From positions 738 through 5,885 of the forward strand of contig DDPM01000074.1 in the NCBI GenBank assembly GCA_002342165.1: DNA of 5,148 nucleotides, in the 5' to 3' direction. The DNA comes from Hylemonella sp. UBA2468 (GTDB lineage: Bacteria > Pseudomonadota > Gammaproteobacteria > Burkholderiales > Burkholderiaceae_C). The first letter of the stretch is position 1; each line of letters begins with the position of its first letter. The notes under the pieces are model-generated. The model was not told the DNA's origin. It saw only the letters and a program-made list of their open reading frames with translations, and searched no databases. Shown piece after piece: positions 1 through 5,148 of this stretch. The position numbers and the translations under genes are program-made.

Positions 1-186
1 GAAATGAACCCCGAGCAGTTGTGGGAAACCACCATGGACCCGCAAGTGCGCCGCTTGCTCAGGGTGCAAATTGACGACGCCATTGAGGCCGACCGCGTGT
101 TCACCATGCTCATGGGCGACGAGGTAGAGCCGCGCCGCAACTTTATTGAGTCCAATGCCCTACGCGCAGGGAATATTGACATTTGA
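1..186 (+). CDS. gyrB: DNA gyrase subunit B, C-terminal end (partial, 5' end outside window)
   Basis: This is the last 61 codons of a type IIA topoisomerase B subunit, open at the left edge and ending at TGA 184-186. GyrB supplies the ATPase and Toprim parts of gyrase, the A2B2 enzyme that introduces negative supercoils. The visible residues begin with [14 protein letters not shown], the conserved segment after the Toprim domain, then the [14 protein letters not shown] motif, and end ALRAGNIDI. From memory the E. coli GyrB end is very similar ([24 protein letters not shown]-like), whereas ParE diverges after the LMG motif, so GyrB is preferred over ParE. The in-frame ATG at 4 is an internal methionine, not a start, because the frame is open upstream and the homology runs through it. 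The next gene on this strand begins 10 bp after the stop. Confidence 0.88.
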   Translation, partial: EMNPEQLWETTMDPQVRRLLRVQIDDAIEADRVFTMLMGDEVEPRRNFIESNALRAGNIDI

Positions 187-189
187 GGA
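185..189 (+). promoter_or_regulatory. Ribosome-binding site of the nnrU-family gene, overlapping the gyrB stop
   Basis: GAGGA at 185-189 lies 7 nt before the ATG at 197, an ideal Shine-Dalgarno position. Its first two bases are the last two of the gyrB stop codon TGA (184-186), so a ribosome ending gyrB covers this site, which makes coupled translation possible. The site decides the start: an in-frame ATG at 146 would add 17 residues encoded inside gyrB and has no comparable purine-rich site at the right distance. Confidence 0.7.
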
Positions 190-196
190 ACCCCAC

Positions 197-832
197 ATGA
201 ACCCCATGCCCCAAGACTTCAGCCCATACGCCTATTTGCTTTTGGGCTTGGTGTTGTTTTTGGGTGTGCACTCGCTGCGCGTCTTTGCAGAGTCCTTGCG
301 CACTCAGGTCATTGGGCGTTGGGGCGAGGGGGTGTTTAAGGGCGTGTATTCACTGGCATCTTTGGCGGGATTGGTGCTGATCATTTGGGCGTTTGCTTGG
401 GTACGTGAGCAGCCCGTGGTGTTGTGGTCGCCCCCCACGGGGTTGCGCCACGCCGCCTCTTTGCTGACGCTCTTGTCTTTTGTGTTGTTGGCGGCCGCTT
501 ACGTGCCGGGCAACGCCATACGCCAACGCGTGGGCCATCCTATGGCTGCAGGCGTGAAACTTTGGGCGCTGGCCCACCTTTTGTCCAACGGCACCTTGGC
601 GCATGCGATGTTGTTTGGCGGTTTTTTGGTGTGGGGCGTGCTTAGCTTCACCTCGGCACGACGCCGCGACCGACTTTCCCAAAAAGGGGCTGCGTCTGCC
701 GGGGCAAGTGCCAAGTCTTCCAGCGCCGTGATAGCCCTAACGGCGAGTACCGTGGTGTTGGGCGCGGCGCTGTGGGCGTCGTTTGCCTTTTATTTGCACG
801 GTGTGCTGATTGGCATCCGGCCCTTTGGCTGA
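197..832 (+). CDS. NnrU family integral membrane protein
   Basis: A 211-residue, very hydrophobic protein matching the NnrU family (PF07298). Visible signatures are the N-terminal membrane segment LLLGLVLFLGVHSLRVF (about 14-30) with conserved His25, and the central block GHPMAAGVKLWALAHLLSNG (113-132) with His114, His127 and Asn131-Gly132. Further hydrophobic stretches lie at about 50-69, 86-104, 133-150 and 178-205, suggesting five or six membrane spans in the inner membrane; a polar Lys/Ser/Ala-rich linker spans about 155-176. NnrU was named in Rhodobacter for a link to nitrite and nitric oxide reduction. The related plant and bacterial Z-ISO carotene isomerase binds heme b through histidines, so heme binding is an inference here, and no biochemical role can be assigned. 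No denitrification or carotenoid genes are visible nearby. The start at 197 is set by the GAGGA site 7 nt upstream. The gene ends 3 bp from the convergent pirin gene. Confidence 0.85.
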   Translation: MNPMPQDFSPYAYLLLGLVLFLGVHSLRVFAESLRTQVIGRWGEGVFKGVYSLASLAGLVLIIWAFAWVREQPVVLWSPPTGLRHAASLLTLLSFVLLAAAYVPGNAIRQRVGHPMAAGVKLWALAHLLSNGTLAHAMLFGGFLVWGVLSFTSARRRDRLSQKGAASAGASAKSSSAVIALTASTVVLGAALWASFAFYLHGVLIGIRPFG

Positions 833-850
833 TATTTAGCCCAACCGGCC
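819..850. terminator. Candidate hairpin across the nnrU/pirin convergent junction
   Basis: TTTGGCT (824-830) and AGCCCAA (838-844) pair with one mismatch around the 7-nt loop GATATTT, and GGCC (819-822) pairs with GGCC (847-850) beyond a small internal loop. The structure spans both stop codons and the 3-bp gap, so it could form in transcripts from either side. Neither strand has a T-run after the stem, so it is not a classical intrinsic terminator. It may mark 3' ends or protect them, or may be chance within coding sequence. Confidence 0.3.
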
Positions 851-1724
851 GCTCTGAAAATCTTCCACCGCCTGCATCAGCTCGGAGCGGGTGTTCATCA
901 CAAACGGGCCGTACTGCGCAATGGGCTCTTGCAGCGGCTGGCCCGCAATAAGCAAGGCACGGCAGGGCTCAGACGAGCCTTCCCCACAGGCCAAACCCTC
1001 CAGGCGAACGGCGGCCCCGTCTTGAGCCAAGATGCCCATCAGCGGCGCGGCTAGCGTATCGGCCCCAACGCGCAAGCAGCCGCGGTACACATACACCAAT
1101 GCATGGTGCTGGGCGGGCAGGGGCAGCTCTAAAACACCACCCGAGGCGGGAAAGTTCAGGTCCAGGTAGAGTGCCTGGGTCGGAAACGCCTCTGCGCTTC
1201 GGTGCACGGCGCCAAGCTGGTCTGAAAAAACGCCCGCAATGACCCGAACCACCAGTCCATCAGGGAACCGTACCTCGGGGATGTCGTCACTTTGAATATC
1301 ACGGTAGCTGGGGGTGCACATTTTGTCCCGGCCGGGCAAGTTGAGCCACAACTGAAACCCCTCCATCACGCCAGACTCTTGTTCGGGCAGCTCGCTGTGC
1401 ACCAAGCCCCGGCCAGCGGTCATCCACTGCACGCCGCCGTCGGTGATCAGGCCTTCGTTGCCCGCCGCTGTCGCGGTGGCGCATGCGGCCTGCCACCATA
1501 TACGTTACGGTTTCAAAGCCGCGGTGGGGGTGGTTGGGAAAACCGGCAATGTAGTCGTTGGGGTCGTCGCTGCCAAAGTGGTCCAGCATTAAAAAAGGGT
1601 CCAAGCGCTGCTGCAAGTCTTGCGTCAAGACCCGTGTGAGCTTGACGCCCGCCCCGTCGGTGGTGGCTTGGCCGCGCACTCGGCGTTCTAAGCTGCGAAA
1701 GGATTTAAGAGGGTGTGTCTGCAT
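836..1724 (-). pseudogene. Pirin family protein, frameshifted (two fragments)
   Basis: A pirin (bicupin) gene read from ATG 1722-1724 to TAA 836-838 but broken by one extra base in the plus-strand CCC at 1461-1463. Frame one gives residues 1-87, including LDPFLMLDHFG and NHPHRGFETVTYM; it then runs into non-homologous sequence and stops at 1299-1301. Frame two carries the rest, from GNEGLITDGGVQWMTAGRG to EPIAQYGPFVMNT and the terminal QSGRLG. Dropping one base gives a continuous 295-residue protein, the normal pirin length. The four expected metal ligands are present in the repaired product: His65 and His67 (HPH), His109 and Glu111 (HSE). PF02678 covers roughly 20-125 and PF05726 roughly 180-285. 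Some pirins bind Fe(II) and act as quercetin dioxygenases or redox-linked regulators; this one's substrate is unknown. As written, the second cupin and two ligands are lost from the first fragment. The gene starts 9 bp after the metal pump's stop with no clear Shine-Dalgarno site. Confidence 0.88.
1461..1463 (-). other. Frameshift site in the pirin gene (one extra C on + strand)
   Basis: Reading the minus strand, codons 86 and 87 (AGC GGC, Ser-Gly) are followed by GGG CAA CGA in frame one, which has no pirin homology. Shifting by one base after codon 87 gives GGC AAC GAA GGC CTG (Gly-Asn-Glu-Gly-Leu), the expected family sequence, and it continues without interruption to the true stop. The change is therefore a single-base gain in the GGG run rather than a rearrangement. 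I see no slippery heptamer or downstream stimulator that would argue for programmed frameshifting. Confidence 0.85.
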
Positions 1725-1733
1725 GTGGTGGTG

Positions 1734-4700
1734 TCAAGTTCGAACCAGCTGACGCTCAGGTGTCTCATTTTCAAACCAAGCCACATAAAGCACTGGGAGC
1801 AACAACAAGGTCAACAGAGTTGCGGTGACGAGCCCACCGATCACCACAATGGCCAGGGGCCGTTGCGTTTCAGAGCCTATGTCTGTGGACAGGGCCATGG
1901 GTAATAGCCCAAGGGCCGCCAACAATGCGGTCATCAGTACAGTCCGCAACCGTTGCAGTGAGCCAAGACGCGCAGCCTCGAAAACGCTCATGCCGCGATT
2001 GCGAAGTTGTTGGAATACCGACAGCATCACCACGCCGTTGAGTACCGCTTGACCAGAAAGGGCAATAAAGCCAATGGCCGCGGATACCGATAGCGGAATA
2101 TGAAAAATCCACAACGCTACAAAGCCCCCGATCAACGCGAGGGGTACGTTCACCAAAATCAGCAAGGCGCGCTTGAAGCTGGAAAATGCATTGAAAAGCA
2201 GCACGAATATCAAAAGTAGGGAGATGGGTACAACCAACGAGAGCCTCGCCATGGCGCGCTCTTGGTTTTCAAACTCTCCAGACCAATTGATGGTGTAGTT
2301 GTCGGCCAGCTTGACGTTTTTCTCGGCGCGCGACTTCATATCGCGTACCACGGAGCCCATGTCTCGCCCCTTGATGAAGACACCGATGGCCATGGTTCGT
2401 CGGCCGGCCTCTCGGGCAATGTTCATGGCGCCGGTGGTCTGACGAATGTTGCTCAATGCGCCTAATGTGGTGTAGCCTCCATCAGGAATTGCAATAGGTG
2501 TCGACGGCAGCACAGCAATCAGCCGCTCATCCTCTGGAAGTCGAACGGCTACATTGAATTTGCGCTCACCTTCCCAAAGCTGTGTGGCTGAGCGACCCGC
2601 CAGGGCAGACTCAATGACGTCTTGGACGTCGCTGACGTTCAAGCCAAAGCGCGAGGCACGGTCTCGATCGATGTCAATTTGAAGTTGTGGTAATTCACCA
2701 AGCCGGTCGACCTCAGCCCTTTGCACGCCCTCCACTTGGCGAAACTCACGTCGAAGCGCCTCCACGGTGCGCTGCAACTCGGCCAAGTCGTCACCAGCGA
2801 CCTTGACCACAATTTGGCCTTTGATCTGAGAAATGGATTCCAACACATTGTCTCGAATAGGTTGAGAAAATGCGGGGTCTACACCAGGAATGACAGAAAG
2901 CTTGTGGTCCATTTCCTCTATAAGCATTTCTCTGGTGAGGCCCTTTCGCCACTCTTCCGTAGGCTTCACGTCTACAAAAACTTCAGCCATGGCCAGGGGC
3001 TTGGGATCGGTGCCGTCCTCAGGCTGGCCCGCTTTAGAAACAACCGTTCTCACCTCCGGAATCGTACTTAACTCCAGCCGTGCTTTGCGCAGAACCCGCG
3101 CAGCTTCTTCTTGCGAGAGGCTTGCAGGCATGTCCCAATTCACCCAAAAAGTGCCCTCATTGAGTTCAGGTAAAAACTCTGAACCAAGTCGAGAGGCTGC
3201 CACAACAGACAGGCCAAAACCACACAATGCAAGCGCGATCATCTGACGACGATGTTGGAGGGCCCAGCTCAGCAGGGGCTCGTAAAGGTTTTTAGCCCCG
3301 CTCACCAAGCAGTTGTCTTCTTTGGGCAAGCGAGTTCGCAAGATCCAATAAGCAATTAAAGGCACTAAGGTGAGGGATATGATCAAAGAACCTATGAGCG
3401 CAGTGGTGACCGATAGGGCCATGGGCTGAAAAATACGCCCCTCATGTCGCTGCAGCGCAAAGATGGGTATGTGGGCCGCAATGATGATGAGCATTGAAAA
3501 CAACGTCGGCCGTCCGACCTCGTTGGTGGCGTCAATGATCAACTGCTTGCGCTCGGCGTCCGACATGTTTTCGGGCTCGCGCTGCAATCTGTGCATGATG
3601 TTTTCAATCACAATCACCGCACCATCCACGATGATTCCAAAGTCCATGGCACCCAGAGACAACAGATTGGCCGGGACGCCCATGAATTTGAGCCCCAAGA
3701 ACGTGGCCAATAGCGACAGCGGAATCACCAATACCACCGCCAAACTCGCTCTCAGGTTGGACAGAAACAGGTAAAGGACCAAAGACACCAGCAGGGCGCC
3801 CTCGACCAGGTTTTTGAACACGGTGGTCAGGGTCTTGCCCATGAGCCAAGTGCGGTCGTAAAAAGGGACAATTTGCACGCCACGAGGCAGCCCACGCTCA
3901 TTGAGTTCTTCGATTTTGTCTTTGACGCCTTTGAGAACTAAGCTGGGGTTTTCGCCCTTGCGCATGATGACGATGCCAATCACCACGTCATCATCGTTGT
4001 CTTGGCCCGTGATGCCAAGGCGAGGGATCGCACCAACCTTGATTTGCGCGACATCACGAATGAGGATCGGTGTGCCGTTGCGAGAGTCCAAAACAATTCG
4101 ACCTATGTCATCAGGAGACCTCAAAAGGCCAATGCCGCGGATCGCAAACTGTTGCGCGCCTTGTGCTACGTAGCTGCCACCCGCATTCGAGTTGCCGCGC
4201 CCTAAAGCATCAAGAAGGTTTTGAAAGGTAAGCTTGTAGGCGCGCAATTTATCAAGGTCAGGTTGCACTTCGTACTGCTTGATGAACCCACCCATGCCCA
4301 CAATGTCAGCGACGCCAGGGACTTGGCGCAACGCACGCTCTACCACCCAGTCTTGGAGCGTGCGTAGATCGGTCGAGGACAAGCCGTCCCCTTTGAGACG
4401 GTAACGCATCACCTCACCGACAGGGGTCGCGTTGGGGGCAATATTGGCCTCAGCACCCGGCGGAAGATCCACGCTGCGCAAGCGCTCGTTCACCTGCTGG
4501 CGAACCAGATTCACATCTGCAGCATCGTTGTAGGTGATGACCGTATAGGACAGGCCAAATTGGGTATGAGAGAACAACCGAATGGAGTTGGGCATTCCAG
4601 CCAAGGCGGTTTCCAGGGGAAGCGTGACCTGCTTTTCAACCTCTTCGGCAGCGCGCCCAGGGAACAGTGCAATCACCGTGACTTGTGTGTCCGTGACATC

Positions 4701-4817
4701 CGGAAAAGCCTCAACGGTGAGATTTTTAAAGGCAATAACGCCCGACATTACAAAAAAAACGACGCCCAAAACGATCAATACCGGCTGGCGCAGCGAAAAC
4801 TCGGTGAACCATTTCAT
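1734..4817 (-). CDS. Heavy-metal efflux RND transporter, inner-membrane pump (CzcA/CusA family)
   Basis: A complete 1027-residue RND pump (PF00873) using proton motive force to export metal cations from periplasm or cytoplasm through a tripartite complex. Layout: TM1 about 10-30; first periplasmic loop to about 335; TM2-TM6 about 336-492; TM7 about 524-542; second periplasmic loop to about 855; TM8-TM12 about 856-1013. The heavy-metal signature is DFGIIVDGAVIVIEN in TM4, with proton-relay acids Asp392, Asp398 and Glu405 corresponding to CzcA D402/D408/E415. GFIALSGQAVLNGVVM (916-931) is the typical TM10 segment. Aligned from memory with CusA, the copper-binding triad M573/M623/M672 falls on Asn560, Met610 and Glu660, so only one methionine is kept. 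With the CzcA-like TM4 this favours divalent metals (Zn, Co, Cd, Ni), but the metal is not proven. No histidine-rich tail is present. The ATG overlaps the adaptor stop (ATGA at 4817-4814), which fixes the start and implies coupled translation; the upstream site is only a weak AGGCGG. Confidence 0.93.
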   Translation of the reverse strand: MKWFTEFSLRQPVLIVLGVVFFVMSGVIAFKNLTVEAFPDVTDTQVTVIALFPGRAAEEVEKQVTLPLETALAGMPNSIRLFSHTQFGLSYTVITYNDAADVNLVRQQVNERLRSVDLPPGAEANIAPNATPVGEVMRYRLKGDGLSSTDLRTLQDWVVERALRQVPGVADIVGMGGFIKQYEVQPDLDKLRAYKLTFQNLLDALGRGNSNAGGSYVAQGAQQFAIRGIGLLRSPDDIGRIVLDSRNGTPILIRDVAQIKVGAIPRLGITGQDNDDDVVIGIVIMRKGENPSLVLKGVKDKIEELNERGLPRGVQIVPFYDRTWLMGKTLTTVFKNLVEGALLVSLVLYLFLSNLRASLAVVLVIPLSLLATFLGLKFMGVPANLLSLGAMDFGIIVDGAVIVIENIMHRLQREPENMSDAERKQLIIDATNEVGRPTLFSMLIIIAAHIPIFALQRHEGRIFQPMALSVTTALIGSLIISLTLVPLIAYWILRTRLPKEDNCLVSGAKNLYEPLLSWALQHRRQMIALALCGFGLSVVAASRLGSEFLPELNEGTFWVNWDMPASLSQEEAARVLRKARLELSTIPEVRTVVSKAGQPEDGTDPKPLAMAEVFVDVKPTEEWRKGLTREMLIEEMDHKLSVIPGVDPAFSQPIRDNVLESISQIKGQIVVKVAGDDLAELQRTVEALRREFRQVEGVQRAEVDRLGELPQLQIDIDRDRASRFGLNVSDVQDVIESALAGRSATQLWEGERKFNVAVRLPEDERLIAVLPSTPIAIPDGGYTTLGALSNIRQTTGAMNIAREAGRRTMAIGVFIKGRDMGSVVRDMKSRAEKNVKLADNYTINWSGEFENQERAMARLSLVVPISLLLIFVLLFNAFSSFKRALLILVNVPLALIGGFVALWIFHIPLSVSAAIGFIALSGQAVLNGVVMLSVFQQLRNRGMSVFEAARLGSLQRLRTVLMTALLAALGLLPMALSTDIGSETQRPLAIVVIGGLVTATLLTLLLLPVLYVAWFENETPERQLVRT

Positions 4818-5148
4818 TTGCTTACCGCCTGGGTCTTTGCCGATTCAGGAGCTTTAGCCTCCTCTTGGGCCATGCGCAACATTCGGGAGATGAGGAGCGC
4901 GTTTTCGACCACCACCTTTTCACCAGGTTGAATGCCGGAGGTCAGCACCGTTTTGCGTGGACCTTCGTATCCGATTTGAACCTCCCGGTATTCAAAAACA
5001 CCTTCTTGCGTGTTCACGAAAGCGGAGTGGCGAGTTCCCACCAGTTGAACAGCTGCTGCTGGCACGATGACACCGGTGTCAAACTTGCGCTCAAAGTAAG
5101 CGGTCACCAGCATTTCAGCCTTGAGGCGACGCTGTAAATTGGGTACTA
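4814..5148 (-). CDS. RND efflux periplasmic adaptor subunit, C-terminal part (CzcB/CusB type; partial)
   Basis: The C-terminal 110 residues of a membrane fusion protein, open at the right edge (first whole codon 5146-5144) and ending at TGA 4816-4814. Such adaptors bridge the inner-membrane RND pump to an outer-membrane channel, and some also hand metal to the pump. The visible start, RRLKAEMLVTAYFERKFDTG, matches the end of the beta-barrel domain (family pattern RLKPGM.V.A). VIVPAAAVQLVGTRHSAFV follows, then the membrane-proximal domain with REVQIGYEGPRKTVLTSGIQPGEKVVVENALLI. The final 15-20 residues are a polar Ala/Glu/Lys-rich tail. The methionine at 5113 is internal, because the homology continues upstream to the edge. 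Signal peptide, lipoyl and hairpin domains lie outside the window. Its stop overlaps the pump start by 4 bp, showing one operon. Metal specificity cannot be read from this part. Confidence 0.88.
   Translation of the reverse strand, partial: VPNLQRRLKAEMLVTAYFERKFDTGVIVPAAAVQLVGTRHSAFVNTQEGVFEYREVQIGYEGPRKTVLTSGIQPGEKVVVENALLISRMLRMAQEEAKAPESAKTQAVSK

Noticed and set aside
146..196. ATG at 146 as the start of the nnrU-family gene
   Set aside because: The extra 17 residues are encoded within the gyrB end, are not hydrophobic or family-like, and lack a ribosome-binding site; ATG 197 has a well-placed GAGGA.
350..714. Minus-strand open frames opposite the nnrU-family gene
   Set aside because: Arg/Gln/His-rich translations typical of antisense frames; the forward frame has clear family motifs and a good start.
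836..1432. A separate 198-residue pirin-like gene starting at GTG 1432
   Set aside because: It begins in the middle of the conserved GGVQWMTAGRG block and lacks the first half of the cupin; it is the downstream part of one frameshifted gene.
1732..1737. TTGACA on the minus strand just before the pirin start, resembling a -35 box
   Set aside because: No -10-like hexamer lies at 16-18 bp; the nearest AT-rich stretch (about 1703-1710) is about 22 bp away, and transcription would begin inside the pirin coding sequence.
2721..3246. Open frames of 116-118 codons on the plus strand opposite the pump gene
   Set aside because: They lie wholly antisense to a strongly conserved RND coding region, show no recognisable family, and are expected shadows in a long gene of this composition.
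1..5148. Search for CRISPR arrays, insertion sequences, tRNA genes, riboswitches and long repeats
   Set aside because: By eye I found no regularly spaced repeats, transposase sequence, cloverleaf or attachment-like duplication; nearly every base lies in the five genes described, which leaves no room for a hidden system.

Overview
The window looks like chromosomal DNA of a betaproteobacterium, most plausibly of the order Burkholderiales (Comamonadaceae-like). This rests on the GyrB C-terminus, the moderately high G+C and the NnrU and pirin family proteins; no sequence search was possible, so the taxonomy is an inference. It holds two gene blocks that converge near position 834.

Forward block (1-832): the last 61 codons of gyrB (DNA gyrase subunit B) are followed after 10 bp by a complete nnrU-family gene for a multi-pass membrane protein. 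Its ribosome-binding site lies on the gyrB stop codon. In many betaproteobacteria gyrB sits near the replication origin (dnaA-dnaN-gyrB), so this may be an origin-proximal region, but nothing in the window itself shows the origin.

Reverse block (5148-836), in order of transcription: the C-terminal 110 residues of a periplasmic adaptor (membrane fusion protein, CzcB/CusB type); a complete 1027-residue heavy-metal-efflux RND pump of CzcA type, whose start codon overlaps the adaptor stop in an ATGA; and, 9 bp after the pump stop, a pirin-family gene. The adaptor and pump form the inner part of a tripartite metal exporter; an outer-membrane CzcC-like component, if present, would lie beyond the right edge. 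The pump's transmembrane signature is CzcA-like, and only one of the three CusA copper/silver methionines is retained, so divalent cations (Zn/Co/Cd/Ni) are more likely substrates than Cu/Ag.

The pirin gene is split by a one-base frameshift in a GGG run (plus-strand CCC, 1461-1463). Removing one base restores an intact 295-residue pirin with all four metal ligands, so this is either a very recent mutation or a sequencing error.

The window is almost fully coding: the gaps are 10, 3 and 9 bp. I see no RNA genes, insertion sequences, CRISPR arrays or long repeats, and no sign of an undescribed defence or mobile system. The points most worth checking are the pirin frameshift, the pirin gene's placement directly behind the metal pump, and a hairpin spanning the convergent junction.
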